Positions 44,717-53,055 of a stretch of DNA of 64,000 nucleotides are shown piece after piece; the stretch's first letter is position 1, and every line of letters begins with the position of its first letter. The translations under genes were made by a program, and so were the position numbers. Source of the DNA: Myxococcales bacterium (GTDB lineage: Bacteria > Myxococcota_A > Polyangia > Polyangiales > Ga0077539). The notes under the pieces were generated by a model, which was not told where the DNA came from, did not search any database, and was given only the letters and a program-made list of their open reading frames with translations. Where the stretch lies: NCBI GenBank assembly GCA_030652255.1, contig JAUSAZ010000099.1, positions 1 through 64,000 of the forward strand. Reading direction: 5' to 3'.

Positions 44717-45991
44717 GTGGTCGCCCCCGGCGAGACGGTGCTCGGACGCTACGTGATCGAAGGGCTCCTCGGCGAAGGGGGCATGGGCAAGGTGTTCCGC
44801 GCGCGCCACGCGACCCTCGGGCTCGCGGTGGCCGTGAAGGTGATGCACCGGCAGGAGCGGGCCGACCTCGTGGAGCGCTTCGAGCGCGAGGCGCAGCTGA
44901 TGTCCCGGGTGCAGCACCCCAACGTGGTGCGGGTGCTCGACTACGGGCTCCTCGACGACGGCGCGCCGTGCCTGGTGATGGAGGTGCTGGAGGGCGAGTC
45001 GCTGGAGACGCGGCTGATCCGGCGGGTATCGCTCCCGTGGCGCGAGGCGCTCTCGCTAGAGCGGGGGCTGCTGGAGGGCCTCGGGGCCATCCACGCCGCG
45101 GGGGTGGTGCACCGCGACCTGAAGCCGTCCAACGTGTTCCTGGCGCGGGGCGACCAGGGGAGCGAGGTGCTGAAGCTCATCGATTTCGGCATCGCGCGGC
45201 CGGTCGACGACGGGCCGAAGCTCACCCGGGCGGGGCAGATCCTCGGCACCCCGGAGTACATGGCCCCGGAGCAGCTTCTCGGGGCGCCGGCGGACTTCCG
45301 CAGCGACATCTACACGGCCGCGCTGCTGCTCTACGAGATGCTCTCCGGGCAGCTGCCGTACGTCACCGACGACCTCTCCGAGCTGCTGATGCGCGTGGGC
45401 AACCCGGCGCCGCCGGTGGTGGTCCCGGGGCGCATGCCGCGGCCGCCGCGGGAGGTCATCGAGGTGCTGATGGGCGCCCTCGCGCTCGACGCGAAGGCCC
45501 GGCCGGTGACCGCGGGCGAGCTCGCCGCGCAGCTCGACACCGCCGTCGAGGCCGCCGCGATGGGCACCGTGCAGGAGCTTCGCGGCGGGCGCGTCACCGG
45601 GGCGCCGACGCCGACGCCGGGGGAGGCCACGCCCGAGGCCCGGGCGGTGCCGACGCGGTACCTCTTCGCGGCGCGGCTGCCGCCGTCGCGGCTGGCGAAG
45701 CCCGAGGAGCGGCGCTTCCTGACGGGGCTCACCATGGGCAGCGCCAAGGGCTACACGATGGGGGCGCAGTTCTGGTTTGCGCTGAAGACGACCCCGGCGC
45801 CGCCGGACGAGGCGATGGAGGCCGCGGAGTCGCTCAGTCGCGCGCTCACCGAGCGCTACGGGGCGACGGTGCGCTCGGCGTACCGCATGGTCGAGCCGAC
45901 CTTCGCGCTGACCGCCGCGGCCCTGAGCGGCGCGGTGCCGCTGCCGGAGGTCCTGCGCACCCTGCTCGACGAGCTCACGCACGACCGCTGA
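44717..45991 (+). CDS. Ser/Thr protein kinase, cytoplasmic
   Basis: A 424-residue kinase, GTG start. Complete core: GEGGMG (19-24), K41, HRDLKPSN with D134, DFG 156-158, GTPEYMAPEQ. After the kinase domain a Thr/Pro linker leads to a C-terminal alpha/beta region of about 100 residues (FLTGLTMGSAKGYTMGAQFWFALKT) with no known name. No membrane helix, unlike the other kinases here. Third gene of a tight operon with the two paralogous-domain proteins, which are its likeliest substrates. Followed by a giant palindrome. Confidence 0.93.
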   Translation: MVAPGETVLGRYVIEGLLGEGGMGKVFRARHATLGLAVAVKVMHRQERADLVERFEREAQLMSRVQHPNVVRVLDYGLLDDGAPCLVMEVLEGESLETRLIRRVSLPWREALSLERGLLEGLGAIHAAGVVHRDLKPSNVFLARGDQGSEVLKLIDFGIARPVDDGPKLTRAGQILGTPEYMAPEQLLGAPADFRSDIYTAALLLYEMLSGQLPYVTDDLSELLMRVGNPAPPVVVPGRMPRPPREVIEVLMGALALDAKARPVTAGELAAQLDTAVEAAAMGTVQELRGGRVTGAPTPTPGEATPEARAVPTRYLFAARLPPSRLAKPEERRFLTGLTMGSAKGYTMGAQFWFALKTTPAPPDEAMEAAESLSRALTERYGATVRSAYRMVEPTFALTAAALSGAVPLPEVLRTLLDELTHDR

Positions 45992-46485
45992 GTTTCGACC
46001 TCACCCCCGCTGCCGCGATGCCCCTCTCCATGAATGGTTCACTTCGGGACACATCTCCTGGAGTGACTTGTTTTCAGGCATCTGGTGGCAGCGCAGGCCA
46101 TCGCACGTCGCCGGGGTTCGGGCGTTGGCCCTCACCCCGGGCAATAACAAGGGGCGCCCCGGACGGGGTCCGGGGCTTACCGGACCGGAACGCGCTCGAC
46201 CTTCCGGAAGGTGCAGGCGACGAGCAACAGATTGCAGGGAATCGGCGTCCCTGTTCGACAGCCCCGGACAATGTCCGGGGCGTCCCTTGTTATTGCCCGG
46301 GGTGAGGGCCAACGCCCGAACCCCGGCGACGTGCGATGGCCTGCGCTGCCACCAGACGCCTGAAAACAAGCCACTCCGGGAGATGTGTCCCGAAGTGAAC
46401 CAATCACGGACAGGGGGCATCGCGGCAGCGGGGGTGAGGTCGACGCATCGACGCATTCCGCCTATGGAAGGCCACACCTCACCCG
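45992..46485. repeat. Giant palindrome with GCCCCGGAC-GTCCGGGGC core
   Basis: No gene in this 494-base gap. Arms 45995-46176 and 46260-46442 (about 182 bases each) are complementary over almost their full length, from TCGACCTCACCCCCGCTG outward to the core. Each arm ends in a self-complementary hairpin GCCCCGGAC, three bases, GTCCGGGGC (46156-46176, loop GGG; 46261-46281, loop AAT), preceded by CCCCGGGCAATAACAAG. The central 83 bases contain ACCTTCCGGAAGGT. The same core and flank occur at 53 kb. No transposase or target-site duplication seen. Confidence 0.9.
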
Positions 46486-46968
46486 ATGACCGCCGCCTGG
46501 AACTTCGAACGACGCCGCGACACCTGCACCCGCTTCCTGGTGGGCGTGTGGGCGCTCGCGCAGGGCGTCGCCGGGCGCGACACCAGCCTCGAGGCCGTGC
46601 GCAGCCGGATGCGGCTCTCCCCCGAGGAGGCCCTCTTCGCCGCGCGTCGGCTGCGGGACGACGAGCTCATCGGCTTCGAGCCCGGCGGCGCGGTGCGCTC
46701 CAACGCCCGCGGCATCGAGCGCGCCGACGCGGCCATGCGGGGCGTGCGCGCGCGGGTGCAGCGCCCCGACGACGCGGCGGCCGCCGTGCGCGCGGGGGGC
46801 ACCGCGGTACAGGTGATCGCGGCGGTGATCCGCGCCGACGGGGCGGCCATCGCATGCGGCGCGGGCGACGACGGGGCGGCGCACCGGGTGGCGCTCGTCG
46901 GCGACGCGGTGGTGCTGGAGCGACAGGGCGTCGACGGCGCCTGGGCGCCCGCGGCCGTCGACGACTGA
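46486..46968 (+). CDS. Hypothetical protein, 160 residues
   Basis: Not recognised. The N-terminal 75 residues look like a winged-helix DNA-binding fold (LEAVRSRMRLSPEEALFAARRLRDDELIGFEPGGAVR), then a helix and an Ala/Gly/Asp-rich C-terminal half with short strands. No signal or membrane segment. Begins 44 bases after the giant palindrome; TATGGA lies 17 bases upstream. A small DNA-binding regulator is possible (inference). Confidence 0.55.
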   Translation: MTAAWNFERRRDTCTRFLVGVWALAQGVAGRDTSLEAVRSRMRLSPEEALFAARRLRDDELIGFEPGGAVRSNARGIERADAAMRGVRARVQRPDDAAAAVRAGGTAVQVIAAVIRADGAAIACGAGDDGAAHRVALVGDAVVLERQGVDGAWAPAAVDD

Positions 46969-47021
46969 CGCCTGCGCAAAGCTGGACGCCCTCCCTCCCG
47001 TGGCGCCACCGTCGCCGCCGC

Positions 47022-47618
47022 GTGCAACCCTCCGCCCTCCCCCCCGAGCTGCTCGTCGCCGCCCTCGTCGCGGCGGTGTTGCTGGCGCTCGTGCAGACGG
47101 CGCGGCTCGCGTACACGCGCTGGCTGCCGCGGCGGCGGCTGGAGGTCGCCCGCGCGGCCGGGGCCGACGGCGAGCGGCGCGCCGAGCCCGTGCTGGTGTC
47201 CATGGGCTACGCGATCGTCGCGCGGCAGGCGCCGGTCACCTACGACGTGGCCCTCGACGGCGAGCCCTGCGCCATCGCCCTGCGCGCGGACTTCCTCGTC
47301 GAGCGCGACGGCCGACGCTTCGTCGCCGAGGTGAAGACCGGCCGCCACGCGCCGCGCCTGGAGACGCCCGCCACGCGCCGACAGCTGCTGGAGTACCGGG
47401 TGGCCTTCGACGTGGACGGCGTGCTGCTGGTCGACGTCGACGCGGGGAGGGTGCACTCGCTGGAGTTCCCGTCGCCCCCGGCGCGCGAGGCCGGCGGGGG
47501 ACTCGGGTGGCTGCTGTGGCTCGCGCTCGGCGGGGCGCTGGGCTACGGCGCCTCGCTGGTTCCATCGCGCGGAGGTGCTCCCCCGGCGGGGGTGGAGCGG
47601 GGCCCCTCGGCGCCGTGA
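47022..47618 (+). CDS. Membrane-anchored PD-(D/E)XK nuclease-like protein
   Basis: A 198-residue protein from GTG 47022. An N-terminal membrane helix (LLVAALVAAVLLALVQTARLAY) is followed by a cytoplasmic alpha/beta domain. The segment RADFLVERDGRRFVAEVKTG has the D...ExK arrangement of PD-(D/E)XK nucleases, with a preceding acidic helix (GERRAEPVLVSMGY) and a following RRQLLEYRVAF helix as in restriction-endonuclease folds. A second hydrophobic segment near 163-180 could re-enter the membrane. Nuclease activity is predicted from motif only. Confidence 0.65.
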   Translation: MQPSALPPELLVAALVAAVLLALVQTARLAYTRWLPRRRLEVARAAGADGERRAEPVLVSMGYAIVARQAPVTYDVALDGEPCAIALRADFLVERDGRRFVAEVKTGRHAPRLETPATRRQLLEYRVAFDVDGVLLVDVDAGRVHSLEFPSPPAREAGGGLGWLLWLALGGALGYGASLVPSRGGAPPAGVERGPSAP

Positions 47619-47630
47619 TATAGCCGCAGG

Positions 47631-48317
47631 ATGCAACCGACGATCATCGTGTGCGGTCACGGTCCCGGCATCTCCGACGCGGTCGCGCGGCGCTTCGGGC
47701 GCGAGGGCTTCGCGGTCGCCATCGTCGCGCGCAACGCCGAGCGCCTCACGGCGGCGGCCGCGGCGCTCACGGCCGAGGGCATCACCGCGCGGGCCTTCCC
47801 CTGCGAGCTCGGCGACCCCGCCGCGGTGGGCGCCCTCGTGCGCGAGGTGCGCGCGGCGCTCGGCCCCATCTCCGTGCTCCACTGGAACGCCTACGGCGGC
47901 GGCGCCGGTGACCTCACGGCGTCGCGCCCCGAGGAGCTTCGCGCGGCGCTCGACGTGGCCGTGCACGGGATGATCGCGGGCGTGCAGGAGTCGCTCCCCG
48001 ACCTCACGGCCGCCAAGGGCGCGCTGCTGGTCACGGGCGGCGGGCTCGCGTTCTACGACCCCAAGGTCGACGCGATGGCGGTGCAGTGGGGCGCCATGGG
48101 CCTCGCGGTGGCCAAGGCCGCGCAGCACAAGGCCGTGGGGCTGCTGCACCAGCGGCTCAGCGCCGAAGGGGTCTACGTGGGCGAGGTCGTGGTGCTCGGC
48201 GCCGTGAAGGGCACGGCCTTCGACAGCGGGCACGCGACGCTCGAGGCCTCCGCCATCGCCGATCGCTTCTGGGACCTGCACCAGCGCCGCGCGGAGTCGT
48301 CGGTCAACATCTCGTAG
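47631..48317 (+). CDS. Short-chain dehydrogenase-like protein lacking the catalytic tyrosine
   Basis: A 228-residue Rossmann protein. Dinucleotide motif GHGPGIS (residues 8-14) and LHWNAYGGG in place of the usual NNAG. Where SDR enzymes have YxxxK, this protein has LAVAK (in GLAVAKAAQHKAVG): tyrosine replaced by leucine, lysine kept; the usual catalytic serine region reads LLVTGGG. It may bind NAD(P) without classical reductase chemistry. TATAGC lies six bases before ATG 47631. Confidence 0.8.
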   Translation: MQPTIIVCGHGPGISDAVARRFGREGFAVAIVARNAERLTAAAAALTAEGITARAFPCELGDPAAVGALVREVRAALGPISVLHWNAYGGGAGDLTASRPEELRAALDVAVHGMIAGVQESLPDLTAAKGALLVTGGGLAFYDPKVDAMAVQWGAMGLAVAKAAQHKAVGLLHQRLSAEGVYVGEVVVLGAVKGTAFDSGHATLEASAIADRFWDLHQRRAESSVNIS

Positions 48318-48401
48318 GGGCCCCACAGCTCGCCCCTGGGCTGCGCGGAGCCCCTGCGCGCTGCGGTGGTATGGTGCCCCCTGCTCTCCCCCGCACCGCC
48401 C

Positions 48402-49958
48402 ATGAGCGCCGCCGCCCCGCTGCCCTTCGCCGTCTCCGCGCAGTCGACCACGACGCTGTACCGCTCCGTGCGCAAGATCGCCTCCGGGGGCATGGGCTCC
48501 GTCGAGCTCGCGGTCGCGGCCAGCGGACGCTCGCTCGGGCGCATGGTGGCGGTGAAGCGCCTGCACCCGCACCTCGCCGAGGACGAGCGCTTCCTCAGCA
48601 TGTTCTTCGACGAGCTCGCGATCACGGCGAGCCTGCACCACCCGCACATCGTGGAGATCGTCGACTGGGGCAAGGACGACCGGGGGCACTTCCTGGTGCT
48701 GGAGTACGTCCCCGGCGACTCGCTCTTCGCCCTCGCCCGGGCCACCCAGAAGCGGGGCATCCCCTTCCCGGTGGAGCTCGCGCTCTACATCGTGGCGTGC
48801 ACCGCGGAGGGCCTGCACGCCGCCCACGAGCTGCGCGACGATCGCGGTGAGTCACGGCACCTCGTGCACCGCGACGTGAGCCACTCCAACGTGCTCGTGG
48901 GCATCCACGGCCAGGTGACGCTGATCGACTTCGGCGTCGCCAAGGCCCGCGACAACCTCACCCACACCGTCACCGGAACCCTCAAGGGGAAGTTCGGATA
49001 CCTCTCCCCCGAGCAGGCCCGCGGCGAGGCCCTCGACCGCCGCTCGGACCTCTTCTCCCTCGGCGTCGTGCTCTGGGAGCTGCTCTCCGGGCAGCGCCTG
49101 TTCCATGGGGCGACGGAGTGGGAGAGCATGCGCCGCACCCTGGAGCAGGACGCGCCCGCCCTGCACCCCGACTGGCCCGAGGTGCCCGCCGCCGTCGACG
49201 AGCTGCTCGCCCGCGCGCTCGCCAGGTCCCGCGACGAGCGACCCGCCACCTGTCTCGACCTCGCCGACGCCCTGCGCGCCATCGCCCGCGCCGAGGGCTA
49301 CACCGCAGGCGAAGACGAGCTCGCGCGCTTCTTCCGCGAGGCGCTCCCCGAGCGCGTCGAGGAGCTCGAGCGCCTCATGGTCGTCGCCCAGGCCAGCGTC
49401 GAGGAGGCCACCGCCATCCACCGCGGCCTCCCGGTGGGCGCCGACACCGTGGTCACCCCGCCGCCCGTCGCCGCAGCGCCCGCCGTCGCCGCGCCCGCGC
49501 CGCGCCTCGTCGCTCCCGCCGTCGCCGCGCCCGCGCCATCACCCCGCGCGTGGCTGCGCCTCGGGCTCCCCGCGGCCCTCGTCGTCGCCGCCGCGCTCGC
49601 TGCCTACGCGCTACGCCCGTCGCCTCAGCCCGCCGTCGATGGGCCGTCGGTGGTGCCGCCCGCAACCCTCGCACCCGCGACGCCCGCGCCCGTCGTCGAC
49701 CCGACGCCCGCCCTCACCCCGCCCGCTCCCGCAGCGCCCACGCCACCCGAGCCCGCGCGCCATGAACCCACGCGCCACGAGCCCGCGCGCCGCAGCCCGC
49801 CGCGCCGCCTCGCACCACCGCCCGCCGTCGCTGCGCCCGTCGCTCCGCCCGTCGCCGTACCCGTCGCTGCACCCGTCGCTCCGCCGGTTGCTCCTCCTGT
49901 GAGACCGCCGCCAACCACGGCGCCGATCGGCCGACCGCAGCTCGATCAGCATTGGTGA
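48402..49958 (+). CDS. Ser/Thr protein kinase with HRDVS variant and membrane anchor
   Basis: A 518-residue kinase from ATG 48402. Loop ASGGMG (28-32), K52, catalytic loop HRDVSHSN (156-163; the usual Lys after HRDx is Ser), DFG 176-178, GYLSPEQ. One membrane helix near 387-404 follows a Pro/Ala linker. The last 110 residues are a Pro/Arg/His-rich tail with RHEP repeats. The HRDVSxxN form also occurs in the kinase at 51436 and is a myxobacterial subfamily feature. The stop is 42 bases before the TPR/PEGA gene, suggesting an operon. Confidence 0.92.
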   Translation: MSAAAPLPFAVSAQSTTTLYRSVRKIASGGMGSVELAVAASGRSLGRMVAVKRLHPHLAEDERFLSMFFDELAITASLHHPHIVEIVDWGKDDRGHFLVLEYVPGDSLFALARATQKRGIPFPVELALYIVACTAEGLHAAHELRDDRGESRHLVHRDVSHSNVLVGIHGQVTLIDFGVAKARDNLTHTVTGTLKGKFGYLSPEQARGEALDRRSDLFSLGVVLWELLSGQRLFHGATEWESMRRTLEQDAPALHPDWPEVPAAVDELLARALARSRDERPATCLDLADALRAIARAEGYTAGEDELARFFREALPERVEELERLMVVAQASVEEATAIHRGLPVGADTVVTPPPVAAAPAVAAPAPRLVAPAVAAPAPSPRAWLRLGLPAALVVAAALAAYALRPSPQPAVDGPSVVPPATLAPATPAPVVDPTPALTPPAPAAPTPPEPARHEPTRHEPARRSPPRRLAPPPAVAAPVAPPVAVPVAAPVAPPVAPPVRPPPTTAPIGRPQLDQHW

Positions 49959-49999
49959 TGGTCGCCCGCGGGAGCGACCGATACACTCCGCCTCGTCGC

Positions 50000-50734
50000 A
50001 TGCGCCCCCGCCGGTTGCATCTCGTCCCGGGCACCCTCGCGCTGCTGCTCCTCGGGGCGCCGGCGCTCGCGCAGACGGTCGACGCCCAGGAGTCGCCCGC
50101 AACGCAGGGCGCCCCCGCGCGGGGCGACGAGGCCGCGGCGCGCGAGGCCTTCGAGCGGGGCGTCGGGCTCGCCGAGCAGCTCCAGTGGTCGGCTGCCGCG
50201 GAGGCCTTCGAGGAGAGCTACCGGCGCTACCCCCGCGCGGCCACGCTGCGCAACCTCGGGCTCGCGCACCGGGCGCTCGGCCGCTTCACCCTCGCCATCG
50301 ACGAGCTCCGGCGCTTCCTTCGTGAGGCCCGGCCCGCGGAGGCAGTGCGCCAGGAGCTGCGCGGGCTCATCGAGGAGATGACCGTGCAGCTCGCCACGCT
50401 CACCGTCATCACCTCGGTGCCCGACGTGACGATCACCCTCGACGGCGCCGCCCTCGCGGCGGGAGAGCCCACCGCCGCCGACCCGGGCGACCACGTGCTC
50501 GACGCCTCCGCCGAGGGATACACCCGCAGCGCCCGCACCCTGCACCTCACCCGCGGCGAGCACCGGCGGGTGGAGCTCGCGCTGCAACGCTCCTCCGGGG
50601 GCGTGCTCTCTCGCTGGTGGTTCTGGACCATCGTGGGCGTCGCCGTCGCCGGGGCCGCCACCGCCACCGTGTTCGCCCTCTCCGAGACGGCACCGCCCGA
50701 CTGCGGGTCGCTCCAGCTGTGCCTCTCGCCGTGA
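50000..50734 (+). CDS. Periplasmic TPR/PEGA-domain protein
   Basis: A 244-residue protein from ATG 50000 (TACACT 12 bases upstream). Signal peptide ending ...GAPALAQ. Residues about 55-120 form two to three TPR-like helix pairs (AREAFERGVGLAEQLQWSAAAEAFEESYRRYPRAATLRNLGLAHRALG, read in parts). A PEGA-type beta domain follows (VPDVTITLDGAALAAGEP ... HVLDASAEGYTRS), then a membrane helix (WWFWTIVGVAVAGAATATVFAL). Typical of cell-surface signalling partners. Its stop overlaps the GTG of the next lipoprotein gene. Confidence 0.8.
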   Translation: MRPRRLHLVPGTLALLLLGAPALAQTVDAQESPATQGAPARGDEAAAREAFERGVGLAEQLQWSAAAEAFEESYRRYPRAATLRNLGLAHRALGRFTLAIDELRRFLREARPAEAVRQELRGLIEEMTVQLATLTVITSVPDVTITLDGAALAAGEPTAADPGDHVLDASAEGYTRSARTLHLTRGEHRRVELALQRSSGGVLSRWWFWTIVGVAVAGAATATVFALSETAPPDCGSLQLCLSP

Positions 50735-51315
50735 TCGCCCGGCACGCGGCGCTCGTGGCCCTCGCGTGCGGCTGCGCCTCGCCCGGCCCCTCCGCGGTGG
50801 TCACCCTCGCGACCGACCTGCCGCCGTGCCGTCTCCCCACCGTGCGCCTGCGCTGCGCCTACGAGTGGGACGGCGTCTCCCCCCGCGACACCGCCTCCTG
50901 CGAGCAGGTGCTCTACCGGGGCAGCTCGCTCGCCGAGGTTCAGCTCCCCGCCTCCTTCGGGCTGCGCGGCGACGGCAGCGGGCGCCCGCTCACCCTCGCC
51001 ATCGACGACGGCGCACCGAGCCCCATCCTGCGCCGCGTCGCTCGGGTCACCCTCCCCCAGGACGGCGATCCCGCGCGGGTCACCATCGTCCTGCGCGCGG
51101 CCTGCGCCGAGCCCGGCGCCGCCACCGCCGAGCGACCCTGCGCCCCGGGGAGCGCCCGCTGCACCCTCAGCCAGTCGTGCGAGCAGCGGGCGATGACCTG
51201 CGGCGACGAGGGCGCCTGCCGCGCCGTCGAGCTGCGCGCGGACGAGCTCGCCGCCGACCCCGCCACCGTGGTGGAGGCGCCGGGGCTCTGCGACGCGGGG
51301 ACGCCGCGCGGGTGA
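50731..51315 (+). CDS. Small lipoprotein related to the 3938-5479 protein
   Basis: A 194-residue predicted lipoprotein from GTG 50731, overlapping the preceding TGA. Signal ends at ALACGC (Cys 14 or 16). The body matches the N-terminal domain of the 513-residue lipoprotein at 3938: both have ATDL near the start, LPxSFG, a strand pair before RAACAEPG / TQRCAEPAEG, and a Cys knot C-TLSQSCEQRAMTCGDEGAC versus CTVQQRCEEQGLTCGNDGLC. It lacks the Cys-repeat tail. Likely surface partner of the TPR/PEGA protein. Confidence 0.65.
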   Translation: MIARHAALVALACGCASPGPSAVVTLATDLPPCRLPTVRLRCAYEWDGVSPRDTASCEQVLYRGSSLAEVQLPASFGLRGDGSGRPLTLAIDDGAPSPILRRVARVTLPQDGDPARVTIVLRAACAEPGAATAERPCAPGSARCTLSQSCEQRAMTCGDEGACRAVELRADELAADPATVVEAPGLCDAGTPRG

Positions 51316-51368
51316 TGAAGCGCCCGCCGATGTGCGCGCAGCACCGTACAGCGAGGCGAATTCGTACA

Positions 51369-51398
51369 TTGAAGAGCGCCGCGCGAGGCCGCTAGGGT
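51369..51398 (+). promoter_or_regulatory. Candidate promoter of the second kinase
   Basis: TTGAAG (51369-51374), an 18-base spacer and TAGGGT (51393-51398) form one of the better sigma-70-like promoters in the window, 38 bases before ATG 51436. Confidence 0.45.
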
Positions 51399-51420
51399 GA
51401 TGGCTCGCGATGCCCGCGCG

Positions 51421-51427
51421 AGGAGGT
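51421..51427 (+). promoter_or_regulatory. Ribosome binding site deciding ATG 51436
   Basis: AGGAGGT eight bases before ATG 51436 selects it over upstream GTG 51397 and ATG codons in the same open frame. Confidence 0.6.
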
Positions 51428-51435
51428 CACCGACC

Positions 51436-53055
51436 ATGAGCCACGATGCACCCGACCCAAGGTACGAGGCGCCGCCCGGGCGCGTCGGTCGCTACGAGGT
51501 GCTCACCGCCCTCGGCCACGGAGGGATGGCCAGCGTGTACCTCGTGCGAGGCCTCGGCAGCGCCGGGTTCGAGCGCCTCGCGGCGATGAAGATCCTCCAC
51601 CGGGGCCTCTGCGCCGACCAGGATTTCGTGGAGATGTTCCTCGACGAGGCGCGGGTGGCGGCGCACCTGCACCACCCCAACACGGCGGCCATCCTCGACC
51701 TCGGCTCCACCGGGCTGCAGCCGTACATGGTGATGGACTACGTCGAGGGCGACACCCTCCACGCCGTGCAGCTCGCCGCCACCTCGGTGCGCCGCGCGGT
51801 GCCCGTGGGCATCGCCCTGCGCATCGCCCTCGACGCGCTCGCGGGCCTCGACGCCGCCCACGAGCTCGCGGCCCCCGACGGCGCGCCGCTCGGGCTCATC
51901 CACCGCGACGTCTCGCCCCTCAACGTGCTCGTCGGCGTCGACGGCATGGCCCGGCTCGTGGACTTCGGCATCGCCCGCGCCGCCTCGCGCCGCGCGGTCA
52001 CAGCCATCGGCGTGGTCAAAGGCAACCTGCCCTTCATGTCCCCCGAGCAGCTCCGCGGCTACGACCTCGACCGCCGCTCGGACCTCTTCTCCATGGGCGT
52101 CACCCTCTGGGAGACCCTCGCCCTGCGCCGGTGCTTCCCCACCCGCGAGGGCGCCGCCATGTCGCGCCTCGCCCGCGAGGACTACCGCCCCCTCGCGGAG
52201 GTCGCGCCGAAGGTCCCCGCGGCGCTCGACGCCATCTGCCGCCGGGCGCTCGCCTTCGAGGCCGCCGAGCGCTTCCCCACCGCGGCCGCCTTCGCCGCCG
52301 CCCTCGAGGACGCCTTCCGCCACGACGTCGCCACGCAGCGCGAGCTCGCGCAGTTCATGTCCGTCGTCGCGACCGACAAGGTGCAGCGCGAGCGCGAGGC
52401 CGTCCGCGTCTCGGCCCTCCCGGTGCCCCGCCGCCGCGTCGCCACGCAGCCCTCGCTGCGCCCCGCGGCCGACCGCTGCGGGCCCTTCGCCCCCGTCGCC
52501 GCCCCGCCGCCCTCCTCGCCCGCGGCCGACGTCTTCTTCGACCCGGACGCGCCCACCGCCCTCGCCCCGTGGCGCCGTCACGCGCGCCGCGCCGGCCGCG
52601 CGCTGCGCTCCTGGGCGTTGCCCCCGGAGGCCCCACCCGCGCCGTCGAGGGTCACCACCTGGCGCTTCGGCGCGCCGCCGCCCGTCGCGCCCGCGGAGCT
52701 CTCCGGCTCGCTCTACGAGGCCGTCACCGAGGCCCTCTTCCGCCGCCGCCGGGCGCCCGTCGCGCCGCTGCCGCCCGCCGAGTGGGTCACCCGGCGCCTC
52801 AGCCCCGTCGCGGCCATCCCCGACTCCTTCGCCGCCAGCGTCACCCGCCGGCAGCCCCGGCTCTCGCTGCGCCCGCGGCCCAGCGCCCGGCCGCCGCCCA
52901 CGGGCCTCGACGGCCCGACGCTCCCCCGCGCCGCGCTGCGCCTCCGCCCGCTGGCGTCGCTCCGGCCCCCGCCCCCGCGCGCCGGCCTGCTCGCGCCCCT
53001 CCGCGCGCTGGTGGCGCGGCTCTGGTCGCGGCTGACGCCCACGGCGGGGACGTAG
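51436..53055 (+). CDS. Ser/Thr protein kinase with basic Pro/Arg tail
   Basis: A 539-residue kinase. Loop GHGGMAS (27-33), K52, HRDVSPLN (156-163), DFG 176-178, PFMSPEQ. The kinase domain ends near 290. The rest is low complexity, rich in Pro, Arg and Ala, with no clear membrane helix; arrays such as RRRVATQPSLRP and RLSLRPRPSARPP could bind nucleic acid or membrane lipid. Fourth gene in a cluster with another HRDVS kinase, the TPR/PEGA protein and the small lipoprotein. Followed by the 53-kb palindrome. Confidence 0.92.
   Translation: MSHDAPDPRYEAPPGRVGRYEVLTALGHGGMASVYLVRGLGSAGFERLAAMKILHRGLCADQDFVEMFLDEARVAAHLHHPNTAAILDLGSTGLQPYMVMDYVEGDTLHAVQLAATSVRRAVPVGIALRIALDALAGLDAAHELAAPDGAPLGLIHRDVSPLNVLVGVDGMARLVDFGIARAASRRAVTAIGVVKGNLPFMSPEQLRGYDLDRRSDLFSMGVTLWETLALRRCFPTREGAAMSRLAREDYRPLAEVAPKVPAALDAICRRALAFEAAERFPTAAAFAAALEDAFRHDVATQRELAQFMSVVATDKVQREREAVRVSALPVPRRRVATQPSLRPAADRCGPFAPVAAPPPSSPAADVFFDPDAPTALAPWRRHARRAGRALRSWALPPEAPPAPSRVTTWRFGAPPPVAPAELSGSLYEAVTEALFRRRRAPVAPLPPAEWVTRRLSPVAAIPDSFAASVTRRQPRLSLRPRPSARPPPTGLDGPTLPRAALRLRPLASLRPPPPRAGLLAPLRALVARLWSRLTPTAGT

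Noticed and set aside
45992..46485. Insertion sequence or MITE with terminal repeats
   Set aside because: Repeat extends through almost the full element, no transposase frame and no target duplication found by eye; kept as a palindrome of unknown origin.
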